From: an uncultured Serinicoccus sp.
GTDB lineage: Bacteria; Actinomycetota; Actinomycetes; Actinomycetales; Dermatophilaceae
Length of the DNA stretch: 64,000 bases
Assembly (NCBI RefSeq): GCF_947487915.1
Contig: NZ_CANKYH010000009.1
Location: 211,177 to 275,176 of the forward strand
Direction of reading: 5' to 3'
Position 1 is the stretch's first letter; each line of letters opens with the position of its first letter. A program made the position numbers and the translations under genes. The notes beneath the pieces were generated by a model. The model was not told where the DNA came from. It searched no databases and saw only the letters and a program-made list of their open reading frames with translations. This document shows positions 48,332 to 57,108 of this stretch, piece by piece.

Positions 48332-48991
48332 ATGCGCGACATCACCCAGGAGACCTTCGAGGCCGTCCTCTTCGACAACGACGGCACCCTCACCGACTCC
48401 CGAGGCCCGGTCGAGCGCTCCTGGCGCTCCTGGGCGGTCGACCACGGTGTCGACTTCGCGCGGTTCGGCAACTTCCACGGGGTGACCAGCCGCGGCATCG
48501 TCGAGCGGGTGGCGCCGCACCTGGACGCCGATGCCGCCACCGCTGACATCGATCGGCGCGAGCTGGAGGACCTCGACGGCATCGTCGCCCTCCCTGGTGC
48601 CGTGGACGCGCTGGCGGCCGTCGGCCCGCGGGCAGCGATCGTCACGTCCGCCGGCCGGGAGCTGGCCGTGCTGCGCATCGACGCGGCCGGGCTGAGCGCC
48701 CCCGCGGTCCTCGTCACCGCCGACGACATCAGCCGCGGCAAACCGGACCCCGAGCCCTACCTCGTCGGGGCCCGCCGCCTCGAGGCCGACCCCGCCCGGT
48801 GCCTGGTCGTGGAGGACGCCGTCGCCGGGCTGGAGTCGGGCAGGGCCGCCGGGGCGGCGACCCTCGCAGTGCTCACCACGAGCAGCCCGGAAGAGGTCGC
48901 CGATCACGCCGACCTCACCGTGGGCTCGCTGGCGGACGTGCGGCTGGAGGTCACCGACGCGGGGGTCCGGGTGCACCTGCGCCAGGACTGA
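48332..48991 (+). CDS. HAD-superfamily phosphatase, sugar-phosphatase-like
   Basis: A 219-residue HAD subfamily IA hydrolase. Motif I is LFDNDGTLTDS with both catalytic aspartates, motif II IVTSAG, motif III region ISRGKPDPEPYLVGARRL with lysine, and motif IV VVEDAVAGLESG. The cap domain is helical (about 25-85). Homologues remove phosphate from small sugar phosphates such as glycerol-3-phosphate or hexose phosphates; the exact substrate is open. ATG 48332 is used; a GTG at 48311 is possible. Not clearly part of the Tad operon because the tandem array separates them. Confidence 0.85.
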   Translation: MRDITQETFEAVLFDNDGTLTDSRGPVERSWRSWAVDHGVDFARFGNFHGVTSRGIVERVAPHLDADAATADIDRRELEDLDGIVALPGAVDALAAVGPRAAIVTSAGRELAVLRIDAAGLSAPAVLVTADDISRGKPDPEPYLVGARRLEADPARCLVVEDAVAGLESGRAAGAATLAVLTTSSPEEVADHADLTVGSLADVRLEVTDAGVRVHLRQD

Positions 48992-48999
48992 CGACGCAC

Positions 49000-49329
49000 T
49001 GTGCGCGGTGGTGGCCCCTTGAGGGCCAGGACTGCACACGCAGGGCGAGGGTGCCGTGCGGCCGGGGGTGGTTGTGCGCGGTGGTGGCCCCGTGGGGGCC
49101 AGGACTGCACACGGCGGGCGAGGGTGCCGTGCGGCGGGGTGGCTGTGCGCGGTGGTGGCCCCTTGAGGGCCAGGACTGCACACGCAGGGCGAGGGTGCCG
49201 TGCGGCCGGGGGTGGCTGTGCGCGGTGGTGGCCCTCTGGGGGCCAGGACTGCACACAAGCAGGCGGGCCTGTCCGCGGCGCGGGGTGGCTGTGCGCGGTG
49301 GTGGCCCTCTGGGGGCCAGGACTGCACAC
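49000..49329. repeat. Five-copy ~73-bp repeat with a conserved hairpin core
   Basis: Copies start at 49000, 49073, 49144, 49217 and 49290 (steps 73, 71, 73, 73). Each has a 40-base core beginning TGTGCGCGGTGGTGGCCC and ending GCACAC. Within the core, TGGCCC and GGGCCA pair around a 5-base loop that varies (CTTGA, CGTGG, TCTGG), and outer TGTGC/GCACA also pair. The spacer parts are less conserved. Steps not divisible by three rule out a coding repeat. Confidence 0.88.
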
Positions 49330-49465
49330 GGGAATCAGCCGGCCGGGCGGAGACGAGGGGGCCGTACGCCGGCACGCGGGCCGGAACGCGGCTGAGACCG
49401 CTGATCGCTCGACTGCCGCCACGCGCTGACCTGCGGCGATCCGGTCGAGCCTGACAAGGGGTACC
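49330..49465. other. Spacer between repeat array and operator
   Basis: No gene, RNA or repeat recognised. It completes the 554-base gap between the HAD gene and the nitronate monooxygenase gene together with the repeat array and the operator region. Confidence 0.5.
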
Positions 49466-49515
49466 AACCTACGTTACCGTAACCTACGCAAGCGAAACCT
49501 ACGTCGCCGTAGGTT
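49466..49515. promoter_or_regulatory. Palindromic operator cluster before the nitronate monooxygenase gene
   Basis: AACCTACG occurs at 49466, 49481 and 49496, exactly 15 bases apart. The third copy is followed after four bases by its perfect inverse, CGTAGGTT (49508-49515), making a 20-bp palindrome typical of TetR-type regulators. GTTACCGTAAC (49473-49483) is a second palindrome. The cluster ends 30 bases before the ATG. No regulator gene is adjacent. Confidence 0.65.
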
Positions 49516-49545
49516 GCTCCCCCGACCAGAGAGGTGTCCCCTCGG

Positions 49546-51054
49546 ATGGCCGCACTCCCCGCCGCACCCATCGACCTGCCCACCCAGACCGACCGCCCCC
49601 GCCCCACGATCATCCAGGGCGGTATGGGCGTGGCTGTCTCCGGCTGGCGCCTGGCGCGCCAGGTGGCGCGCGCCGGCCACCTCGGGGTGGTCTCCGGCAC
49701 CGCGATGGACGCCGTCATCAGCCGGGTGCTCCAGGACGGCGACCCCGGCGGGCACTACCGCCGCGCGCTGGCCGCCTTCCCGAGCCAGGACATGGCGCAG
49801 CGGGTGCTGGACAAGTACTTCGTCGAGGGCGGCAGGGCTTCGGGCACCCCCTACAAGCCCATCCCCAAGCTCACCCTGGAGACCGCCCGGGCCGGGCAGG
49901 AGCTGGGCGTGGTCGGCAACTTCGCCGAGGTGTGGCTCGCCAAGGAGGAGCTCGCCGAGCACTCCTCCGAGGGCGCGGTCGGCATCAACTGCCTCGAGAA
50001 GATCCAGATGGCCAACCCGACGGCCATCCTGGGCGCCATGCTGGCCGGGGTGGACTACGTCCTCATGGGCGCCGGGATCCCGCGGGAGATCCCGCAGCTC
50101 CTGCGCTCGCTGGCTTCAGGTGAGCCGGGGAGCATCTCCGCCGACGTCGCCGGGGGCTCCCTGCGCCGGCACGTCACCGTGGACCCGGCCGACCTGCTCG
50201 GTGAGGACCTGCCGACGCTGACCAAGCCGGACTTCCTGGCCATCATCTCCGTCGACCAGCTCGCCAACTATCTCCACCGCGACCCGGAGATCCGCCCGGA
50301 CGGGTTCGTCGTGGAGCGCCCCCCGGCCGGCGGCCACTCCGCGCCGCCGCGCGGCAAGATGCAGCTCGACGACGCCGGCGAGCCCGTCTACGGAGACCGC
50401 GACGAGGCCAACCTCGCCAAGATGACCCAGATCGGGCTGCCGTTCTGGATGGCCGGCGCCTACTCCACCCCCGACAAGGTGGCCGAGGCGCTGGCCGCGG
50501 GCGCCGTCGGGGTGCAGGTCGGCACGCTCTTCGCCCTGTCGCACGAGTCGGGCCTGGCCGACGGCCCGCGAGGTCAGCTGATCGGCCGCCTGCGCACCGG
50601 TGAGCTCGCCGTGCGCAACGACCCGCGCGCCAGCCCCACCGGCTTCCCCTTCAAGGTCGCCACCCTGGAGGGCACCGCGAGCCAGGTCGAGGTCTACGAG
50701 GCGCGCCCGCGACTGTGCGACCTGTCCTACCTGCGCCAGCCCTACGAGCGCGAGGACGGCGAGGTCGGCTACCGCTGCGCCTCCGAGCCGGTCCACATGT
50801 ACCTCAAGAAGGGCGGCGAGGAGGCCGACACCGTCGGCCGCAAGTGCCTGTGCAACGGGCTCATGGCCAACATCGGCCTGGGCCAGGAGCGCAAGGACGG
50901 GTACGCCGAGGACACCCTCGTGACCCTGGGTCAGGACCTCGCCGGGGCCACCGCGCTCATCGAGCGGCACCCCGACGGCTGGTCGGCCCTGGAGGCGCTG
51001 GACTACCTGCAGGAGCAGGTGGCCGCGGGCCTGCGGCTGCGGCACACCGCCTGA
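49546..51054 (+). CDS. Nitronate monooxygenase-family FMN protein
   Basis: A 502-residue TIM-barrel flavoprotein of the 2-nitropropane dioxygenase/nitronate monooxygenase family. Visible parts: TIIQGGMGVAVSGWRLARQV at the start (FMN phosphate side), AILGAMLAGVDYVLMGAGIP in the centre, and AGAVGVQVGTLFALSHESG, the FMN-binding glycines. It is about 150 residues longer than the classic enzyme; the extra C-terminal part has CASEPVHMY and RKCLCNGLMANIG, a possible metal or cluster cysteine set. The long form may act on fatty-acid or polyketide intermediates, as PfaD-like relatives do; this is inference. ATG 49546 is preferred over GTG 49534. Confidence 0.78.
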   Translation: MAALPAAPIDLPTQTDRPRPTIIQGGMGVAVSGWRLARQVARAGHLGVVSGTAMDAVISRVLQDGDPGGHYRRALAAFPSQDMAQRVLDKYFVEGGRASGTPYKPIPKLTLETARAGQELGVVGNFAEVWLAKEELAEHSSEGAVGINCLEKIQMANPTAILGAMLAGVDYVLMGAGIPREIPQLLRSLASGEPGSISADVAGGSLRRHVTVDPADLLGEDLPTLTKPDFLAIISVDQLANYLHRDPEIRPDGFVVERPPAGGHSAPPRGKMQLDDAGEPVYGDRDEANLAKMTQIGLPFWMAGAYSTPDKVAEALAAGAVGVQVGTLFALSHESGLADGPRGQLIGRLRTGELAVRNDPRASPTGFPFKVATLEGTASQVEVYEARPRLCDLSYLRQPYEREDGEVGYRCASEPVHMYLKKGGEEADTVGRKCLCNGLMANIGLGQERKDGYAEDTLVTLGQDLAGATALIERHPDGWSALEALDYLQEQVAAGLRLRHTA

Positions 51055-51171
51055 CGCGTCCCAGCCGCCCCGGCCCGGGTGGCCCTGCTTATGATGCGGT
51101 CACCGCACTGCCGCGTCGGCCCATACCCAGGGGGGTCGCTTCCGGGCGTGCACGTCTGGAAGGGGTCGAGG

Positions 51172-52494
51172 ATGACCGGAGTCACGAGCAGGCAGGCCGA
51201 CCGCACCCGGGAGGAGCGCAGGGTCCTCGCCGGCACCCTGGTCGGCACCACCATCGAGTGGTACGACTTCTTCATCTACGCCCAGGCCGCGGCACTGGTC
51301 CTCGGGCAGCTCTTCTTCGCGCCGATGGGCGAGGGCGGGGCGCAGCTCGCGGCCTGGGCCTCGCTGGGCATCAGCTTCCTGGTGCGCCCGCTGGGTGCGG
51401 TCGTCGCCGGCCACCTCGGTGACCGCTTCGGGCGCAAGGTCGTGCTCGTCTTCACGCTGGTGGGCATGGGCGGCGCCACCGCCATCATCGGGCTGCTCCC
51501 GACCTATGCCCAGATCGGCGTCGCCGCGCCGATCCTGCTGATCCTCATGCGGCTCCTGCAGGGCTTCTCCGCCGGCGGCGAGTGGGGCGGCGCCGCGCTC
51601 ATGTCCGTCGAGCACGCACCCAAGGGGCGGCGCGGGCTGTTCGGCGCCTACCCCCAGATCGGGGTGCCGATCGGGATGATCCTCGCCACGCTGTTCATGT
51701 TCGGGCTCAGCACCTTCATGACCGACGAGCAGTTCCTCACCTGGGGCTGGCGCATCCCGTTCCTCTTCTCGATCCTGCTCATCGGCGTGGGCTACTGGAT
51801 CCGGCGGGCCGTCGAGGAGTCGCCGGTCTTCGCCGAGATGGCGCGCCTGCGGCAGAAGGAGTCGGCCCCGCTCGGCGAGCTCTTCCGGCACCACCGCAAG
51901 AACGTCATGCTGGCCGCACTGATCTTCGCCGCCAACAACGCCGCCGGTTACCTCGTCATCGCCTACTTCAACGGCTACGGCGTCAACGCCCTCGGCATGG
52001 AGCGCACCGAGACGCTCATCGCCTCCCTGATCGGCGGCGTCGGCTGGCTGGTGTTCACGCTCTACGGAGGTCACATCTCCGACCGGATCGGTCGCGTCCT
52101 GACCTTCCAGATCGGCTACGGCATCATCATCCTCTGGGCGATCCCCATGTGGTTCCTGCTCGACACCGCCTCGCTGCCGCTGTTCACCCTGGCGATCCTC
52201 GTGCTGACCCTGGGTCTCGGCCCGTCCTACGGCCCGCAGTCGGCGCTCTACGCCGAGATGTTCCCGGCCCGGGTCCGCTACTCCGGCGTCTCCATCGGGT
52301 ATGCCCTCGGCTCGATCATCGGTGGCGCCTTCGCCCCGCTCATCGCCGAACTGCTGCTGCAGCGCACCGGCCAGTCCTGGAGCATCGGGGTCTACATCGC
52401 GGTGCTGGCGATCATCTCCTTCGCCGCCGTGTCCATGGTGCCGAAGTCGCTCCAGGACTCCGACCTGCACCTCGAGGAGTCGGCCCGCACCTGA
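51172..52494 (+). CDS. MFS transporter, metabolite:H+ symporter (MHS) family
   Basis: A 440-residue membrane carrier with twelve predicted helices. GTTIEWYDFFIYAQAAALV is the MHS N-terminal signature; GHLGDRFGRKVVL is the MFS loop 2-3 motif; RLLQGFSAGGEWGGAALMSVE follows in helix 4-5, and the motif recurs as GHISDRIGRV in the second half. Relatives carry citrate, shikimate, ketoglutarate or betaine. ATG 51172 gives MTGVTSRQ; a longer frame starting 51079 has no support. Confidence 0.88.
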   Translation: MTGVTSRQADRTREERRVLAGTLVGTTIEWYDFFIYAQAAALVLGQLFFAPMGEGGAQLAAWASLGISFLVRPLGAVVAGHLGDRFGRKVVLVFTLVGMGGATAIIGLLPTYAQIGVAAPILLILMRLLQGFSAGGEWGGAALMSVEHAPKGRRGLFGAYPQIGVPIGMILATLFMFGLSTFMTDEQFLTWGWRIPFLFSILLIGVGYWIRRAVEESPVFAEMARLRQKESAPLGELFRHHRKNVMLAALIFAANNAAGYLVIAYFNGYGVNALGMERTETLIASLIGGVGWLVFTLYGGHISDRIGRVLTFQIGYGIIILWAIPMWFLLDTASLPLFTLAILVLTLGLGPSYGPQSALYAEMFPARVRYSGVSIGYALGSIIGGAFAPLIAELLLQRTGQSWSIGVYIAVLAIISFAAVSMVPKSLQDSDLHLEESART

Positions 52495-52550
52495 CCCGCG
52501 ACCGCACACCTCGGCCCGAAAACCGGTCGTCCGCTGTCCGTGAGCAGCCC

Positions 52551-52556
52551 TAGGGT
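52551..52556 (+). promoter_or_regulatory. Candidate -10 box of the DinB gene (leaderless layout)
   Basis: TAGGGT ends seven bases before ATG 52564; no ribosome binding site is visible. Confidence 0.5.
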
Positions 52557-52563
52557 GCCGGTC

Positions 52564-53121
52564 ATGAGCGACATCACCATCGACGACGTCGGCCGCCCCG
52601 AACCCCCGCTGGCGGCGGGGGAGGCCGCCACGCTGGCCGGCTTCCTCGACTACCAGCGGGCCACGCTGGAGTGGAAGACCCGCGACCTGGAGGCCGACGG
52701 GCTGCGCCTGAGCCTGCCCGGCCACCCCAGCGGGCTGACGCTCGGCGGCCTGCTCAAGCACCTGGCGTGGGTGGAGGACCACTGGTTCACCCAGGTGCTC
52801 TCCCACGCCCCCATGCCCGCCCCCTGGGACACCGTGGACTGGCCCGCCGACGAGGACTGGGAGTGGTCCAGCGCCGCTGACGACGATCCGGCGGCGCTTC
52901 GGCAGATCTGGGTCCGGTCGGTCGAACGGTCCCGCGCGGCGCTCACCGAGGCGCTGGCCGCCGACGTCGCCGACCCGCTCGGGTCGACGCACCCGGCCTG
53001 GGGCGGCCAGGCAGAGGTGTCGGTGCGGTGGGTGCTCGCCCACATGGTGGAGGAGTATGCCCGGCACAACGGACACGCGGACGTGCTGCGCGAGCTGGTC
53101 GACGGGCAGACGGGGGAGTAG
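52564..53121 (+). CDS. DinB/DUF664-family protein (mycothiol transferase-like)
   Basis: A 185-residue four-helix-bundle protein. LGGLLKHLAWVEDHWF and HMVEEYARHNGHADVLRELV are the DUF664 signatures, supplying the three metal-binding histidines of the DinB fold. Actinobacterial members are thought to move thiols such as mycothiol or to detoxify electrophiles. ATG 52564 is supported by the TAGGGT box; a start at 52540 would precede that box. The stop codon's last base begins the 29-bp tandem array. Confidence 0.82.
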   Translation: MSDITIDDVGRPEPPLAAGEAATLAGFLDYQRATLEWKTRDLEADGLRLSLPGHPSGLTLGGLLKHLAWVEDHWFTQVLSHAPMPAPWDTVDWPADEDWEWSSAADDDPAALRQIWVRSVERSRAALTEALAADVADPLGSTHPAWGGQAEVSVRWVLAHMVEEYARHNGHADVLRELVDGQTGE

Positions 53122-53224
53122 CGCCCCTGCAGGCGCGGCCGGGGTAGGTGCGCCCCTGCAGGCGCGGCCGGGGTAGGTGCGCCCTGCGGGCACGGCCCGG
53201 GTAGGTGCGCCCCTGGCGTAGGCT
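53121..53224. repeat. 29-bp tandem array running into the prfB promoter
   Basis: Two identical units (53121-53149, 53150-53178), a diverged 28-base unit (53179-53206) and a partial unit (53207-53224). Each full unit ends GGGGTAGGT or GGGTAGGT; the last partial copy ends in GTAGGCT, where TAGGCT (53219-53224) is the likely -10 box of prfB, eight bases before its GTG. Confidence 0.8.
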
Positions 53225-53232
53225 GGTGGATC

Positions 53233-54345
53233 GTGGCAGTCGACTTCGAGACCGAGATCAAGCAGCTCCGCACGACCATGGCGTCGGTGCGGGAGGTGAC
53301 CGACCTCGAGCGGCTGGGCGCCCAGATCACCGACCTCGAGACCGAGGCCAGCGCGCCCGACCTCTGGGACGACGTCGAGCGGGCGCAGAAGCTCACCTCC
53401 GCGCTCTCCCGGGCCAAGGCCGAGCACGACAAGGTCACCGGCATGGACGCGCGGATCGGCGACCTGGAGGCCCTCGTGGAGCTGGGCCGGGAGGAGAACG
53501 ACGCCGAGACGATGCAGGAGGCGGAGAAGGAGCTCACCGGGCTGCGCAAGGCGGTCCAGCTGCTGGAGGTCCGCACCCTGCTCAACGGGGAGTACGACGT
53601 CCGCGAGGCGGTCGTCACCATCCGCTCCGGCGCCGGCGGGGTCGACGCCGCCGACTTCGCCGAGATGCTCCTGCGGATGTACCTCCGCTGGGCCGAGCGG
53701 CACGACTACCCCACGTCCGTCCTCGACACCTCCTACGCGGAGGAGGCCGGGCTGAAGTCGGCGACCTTCGAGGTCAAGGTGCCGTACGCCTTCGGCACCC
53801 TCGCCGTCGAGGCCGGCACGCACCGCCTCGTGCGGATCAGCCCCTTCGACAACCAGGGCAGGCGGCAGACCAGCTTCGCCGCCGTCGAGGTGGTGCCGCT
53901 CATCGAGAGCACGGACACCATCGAGATCCCCGAGGCTGACCTCAAGATCGACGTCTTCCGCTCCAGCGGCCCCGGCGGGCAGTCGGTCAACACCACGGAC
54001 TCCGCCGTGCGGATGACGCACCTCCCGACCGGCACCGTCGTCTCGATGCAGAACGAGAAGAGCCAGATCCAGAACCGCGCCGCCGCCCTGCGGGTCCTGC
54101 AGTCGCGGCTGCTGCTGCTCAAGAAGGCCGAGGAGGACGCCGCGCGCAAGGAGATGGCCGGCGACGTCAAGGCGTCCTGGGGCGACCAGATGCGCTCCTA
54201 CGTCCTGCACCCCTACCAGATGGTCAAGGACCTGCGCACCGGGCACGAGGTCGGCTCCACCGCAGCGGTCCTCGACGGCGACATCGACGACTTCATCGAC
54301 GCCGGCATCCGCTGGAAGCGTTCCGCCGACCGCCAGGACGCCTGA
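53233..54345 (+). CDS. prfB: Peptide chain release factor 2
   Basis: Terminates translation at UGA and UAA. The 370-residue protein has the SPF stop-codon reading motif in [15 protein letters not shown] and the GGQ catalytic loop at residues 248-250 ([20 protein letters not shown]). There is no in-frame UGA near codon 25, so the programmed frameshift known in many bacteria is absent, as usual in actinobacteria. GTG 53233 with TAGGCT eight bases before gives an almost leaderless mRNA. In many actinobacteria prfB precedes ftsEX-smpB; here the secreted nuclease gene is inserted between them on the other strand. Confidence 0.96.
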   Translation: MAVDFETEIKQLRTTMASVREVTDLERLGAQITDLETEASAPDLWDDVERAQKLTSALSRAKAEHDKVTGMDARIGDLEALVELGREENDAETMQEAEKELTGLRKAVQLLEVRTLLNGEYDVREAVVTIRSGAGGVDAADFAEMLLRMYLRWAERHDYPTSVLDTSYAEEAGLKSATFEVKVPYAFGTLAVEAGTHRLVRISPFDNQGRRQTSFAAVEVVPLIESTDTIEIPEADLKIDVFRSSGPGGQSVNTTDSAVRMTHLPTGTVVSMQNEKSQIQNRAAALRVLQSRLLLLKKAEEDAARKEMAGDVKASWGDQMRSYVLHPYQMVKDLRTGHEVGSTAAVLDGDIDDFIDAGIRWKRSADRQDA

Positions 54346-54365
54346 GCGCACCTCGCACGCGGAAC

Positions 54366-54398
54366 GGGCGGCATACCTCGCGATGAGGTATGCCGCCC
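54366..54398. terminator. Perfect 14-bp hairpin, bidirectional terminator
   Basis: GGGCGGCATACCTC and GAGGTATGCCGCCC flank GCGAT. It lies between convergent prfB (stop 54345) and the nuclease gene (stop 54423). Each arm carries the window-wide GTATGCC motif. No T-run. Confidence 0.8.
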
Positions 54399-54422
54399 GC
54401 TCACGTCAGGGGCGTGCGCCGG

Positions 54423-56846
54423 TCAGTTCTTGCCCTTGCCCTTGCCCTTGCCCCGGTTGCCGGTGTCGAGGCCGACCAGGACGGGGTCGTGGTCGGAGCT
54501 GGCGAACTGGTCGTCGCTGTGGAAGTCGACGACGTTGTAGTTGCGCCGGCTGTACTGGAACGCGATCGACTCGTCGGCGTTGATGTCCCACACGCCCGCA
54601 CCGGTGACCAGGCGCCGCGCCTGCTCGTTGGCGAAGACGTGGTCCAGGGAGCCGAGCCGGCCGCTGAACTGGTAGGTCATCGAGTCCGGCTCGTCGGCCC
54701 GGGCCAGGTTGGTGTAGCCCTCGTCCTCGATGATCCGGACCGGGTCCTCCCGGCTGTAGGCGTTGAAGTCGCCCATGAGGAAGATCGCCTCGTCCTCGAA
54801 CATCTCCTCCGACCAGGCGGTCAACGCCTCGGCCTGCGCGATGCGCGAGGGGTTGGCGTTGCCCTGGCCGGTGCCGTCGTCCTCGCCCGAACCCTTGGAC
54901 TTGAAATGGTTGGCGACGGCGACGAAGGGCTTACCCGTGCCCCTGGCCTTGAACTTCTGGGCCAGCGGGTAACGGGCGTTGGCGAAGGCGTCGTCCAGCT
55001 GGATCAACGACGGCCCCAGGAGCTGGACCTGCTCCGGGTCGTAGATGAAGGCGGTGCGGATGACGTCCTCGTTGGGCGGCGTCACCGTCGGCGACGGGGC
55101 GAAGGCCCAGCGCTGCTCACCGGCCTCGGCGTTGAGCGCCGCCACGAGGTCGGCGAGCGCCTTGTCGCGCGGGTGGTCGATGTAGGACAGCGCCGCAGAG
55201 TTCTCGATCTCCATGAGGGCCAGCACCTCGGCGTCGGTGCCGTTGATGGCGGTCACCAGCTTGGCCTGCTGGTCGGCGAAGGCCTGCTCGGACCAGGCAC
55301 CGCGGACCTCGCAGAAGTCCGTCCCGACCGGGTTGCCGAAGCGGTCGGCGTAGAAGTCGCAGCCCTCCTCGTCCTGACCGAGGTCGGAGAAGTAGTTGAG
55401 GACGTTGAACGCACCGATCTGGATGTTGCCGCCCACCTCGGGCGCGGCATACTCGCGGTCGTTCTCGCTGCTGATCGGGTCGACGGGGCTGTCCGAACCG
55501 ACCACCTGGCCCACCGGCTGGTAGTTCCACTGGAACCGGTAGTCGAGGATCACCGGGGAGCTGAAGGTGACCTGCGAGCCGGTGCGGTGCGGCTCCTGCG
55601 CCGACAGGTAGGGCAGCGGCGAGTCCTGGGCGGTGCTGTTGCGGAGGTAGTCCCAGCTGGAGCCGTCGTCCAGGGTGATGTACTTGTCCTGGTTCGCCGC
55701 CTCGTAGGCCTCTGCCTCCGGGCCGGGGAGGACCTGGTCGGTCGCCTGGTAGAGCGGCTCGTCACCGACCGCCAGCCCGAGCTGGCCGTACTGGTTGAGC
55801 TGGTAGTTGTTGGTGATGGTGTAGGTCCCCTCGGGCTGCACCAGCATGCCCTCGTAGACCTCCTTCTCCTCCTCCGTCACCGGCAGCGTGCTCAGCGCGG
55901 TCGGGGAGACCGCGTCGCAGCCGTCGACGACGGTCACGAAGCCGCCGGAGATCTCGGTGAGGCCGTTGTACTCGACGACCTCGCTGTCCTCGACCTCCAC
56001 GCAGTTGCCGATCTCCAGGTTGTCGGCCGCCCAGGAGCTGTAGAGGAAGACGCCGTCCGAGGCCTCTCCCGGTGCCTTGGGCGCGCCGCCGGAGCCGGGT
56101 GTCTGCAGGTAGACGCCGTTGAAGCCGCCGGTCGGGTAGGCCGCGGTCACGACGCCTCTGGTGTTCACCGGCTGGCCCTCCAGGGGGGAGGTGGCGCCGG
56201 TGCCCTGGATCTGCGCGATCGTCGCATCGACCGGCTCCGGGTCGGGCTCCGGCTCGGGGTCGGTGCCCCCGCCGCTCCCGGTCGGCGTGGGCTCACCCCG
56301 GGTGAAGTCGGCGGAATTGTCGTCGGTGTCGACCGCGTCGCTGCGGCTGGCCGAGGTCGTGTTGGACAGCCCCGGAGCCGCGCCGCTGCCTTCGAAGCGG
56401 GAGGCCGAGCCGTAGCCGACGAGGTCGACGACCTCGCCGTCGAGGGTCAGCTCGACGATGCCGTTGGAGCCGGACATGGAGGCGCCGCACTCGAGGTCGG
56501 GGTCGGGCAGGGGGGTGGTGCCGCCGGAGCCGGGGTTCTGCTGGATGACGTAGGAGGCGCCCGCCTCGAGCGTGCCGGACAGCAAGCACTCGTTGCCCAG
56601 GTTGCCGGACGATGAGTAGTAGGAGACGGCATACCCGTCGAGGTCGACCGGGGCGTCGGTCGAGTTGACGAGCTCGACGAAGTCGTGGGTGTAGACCGCG
56701 CCGTTGTTGCCGCCGCCGCCGTACACCTCGTTGACGACGAGGCCGGGGCCGGCGGCCTGGACCGCGGGGGAGAGGGCGACGAGGCCGGTGACGGCCAGGG
56801 CTGCCGTCGACGCGGCGGCCACGGCGCGCCTGGGGACGTTCTGCAT
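54423..56846 (-). CDS. Secreted nuclease, ExeM/NucH-like, with lamin-tail domain
   Basis: An 807-residue exported protein. The signal peptide has basic NVPRRA, a hydrophobic core and AVQAAG as the cleavage region. Next is a lamin-tail domain (about 30-150; VVNEVYGGGGNNGAVYTHDF), an acidic Pro/Glu linker, an OB-like domain (about 190-420), and an endonuclease/exonuclease/phosphatase domain (about 470-800) with LALMEIENS, ANHFKSKGSG, LMGDFNAY and SSDHDPVLV, the metal and catalytic residues. It ends in GKGKGKGKN. Such enzymes degrade extracellular DNA for nutrition or biofilm control. ATG 56846 is supported by TTGGAG upstream. No sortase motif; release into the medium is likely. Confidence 0.88.
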   Translation of the reverse strand: MQNVPRRAVAAASTAALAVTGLVALSPAVQAAGPGLVVNEVYGGGGNNGAVYTHDFVELVNSTDAPVDLDGYAVSYYSSSGNLGNECLLSGTLEAGASYVIQQNPGSGGTTPLPDPDLECGASMSGSNGIVELTLDGEVVDLVGYGSASRFEGSGAAPGLSNTTSASRSDAVDTDDNSADFTRGEPTPTGSGGGTDPEPEPDPEPVDATIAQIQGTGATSPLEGQPVNTRGVVTAAYPTGGFNGVYLQTPGSGGAPKAPGEASDGVFLYSSWAADNLEIGNCVEVEDSEVVEYNGLTEISGGFVTVVDGCDAVSPTALSTLPVTEEEKEVYEGMLVQPEGTYTITNNYQLNQYGQLGLAVGDEPLYQATDQVLPGPEAEAYEAANQDKYITLDDGSSWDYLRNSTAQDSPLPYLSAQEPHRTGSQVTFSSPVILDYRFQWNYQPVGQVVGSDSPVDPISSENDREYAAPEVGGNIQIGAFNVLNYFSDLGQDEEGCDFYADRFGNPVGTDFCEVRGAWSEQAFADQQAKLVTAINGTDAEVLALMEIENSAALSYIDHPRDKALADLVAALNAEAGEQRWAFAPSPTVTPPNEDVIRTAFIYDPEQVQLLGPSLIQLDDAFANARYPLAQKFKARGTGKPFVAVANHFKSKGSGEDDGTGQGNANPSRIAQAEALTAWSEEMFEDEAIFLMGDFNAYSREDPVRIIEDEGYTNLARADEPDSMTYQFSGRLGSLDHVFANEQARRLVTGAGVWDINADESIAFQYSRRNYNVVDFHSDDQFASSDHDPVLVGLDTGNRGKGKGKGKN

Positions 56847-57108
56847 GTGGTGCACTCCAATGGGCAAGGGACGGTTGGCGTGTGCCGCTGTGACGGCTCC
56901 ACGACCGTAGCCCGTGGGGCCGACAGACGCGCCCCGACCCGCGTGCGCGGCCCCAGTTGTCACCCCGAGTTCGCCCGGCTCCCACGATCCGGGTGCTCGC
57001 GGCGTGGGAGACCTTGACCCCACCTACACGTCGGCTACCGTGTGTCGCGGTCGAAACTCCTCACCCACTCGCCACAGCCGTCCCACACACCTCTGGAGTC
57101 CCGCCCGG

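Noticed and set aside
49000..49329. CRISPR array
   Set aside because: The parts between the repeat cores are themselves similar, copy steps are 71-73 bases, cores are 40 bases with internal variation, and no cas gene is in the window.
48992..49460. Repeat protein encoded by the 73-bp array (several frames are open)
   Set aside because: Unit steps are not multiples of three, so no frame is kept from copy to copy.
53233..53320. Programmed +1 frameshift in prfB
   Set aside because: The frame is continuous from GTG 53233 with no early in-frame TGA.
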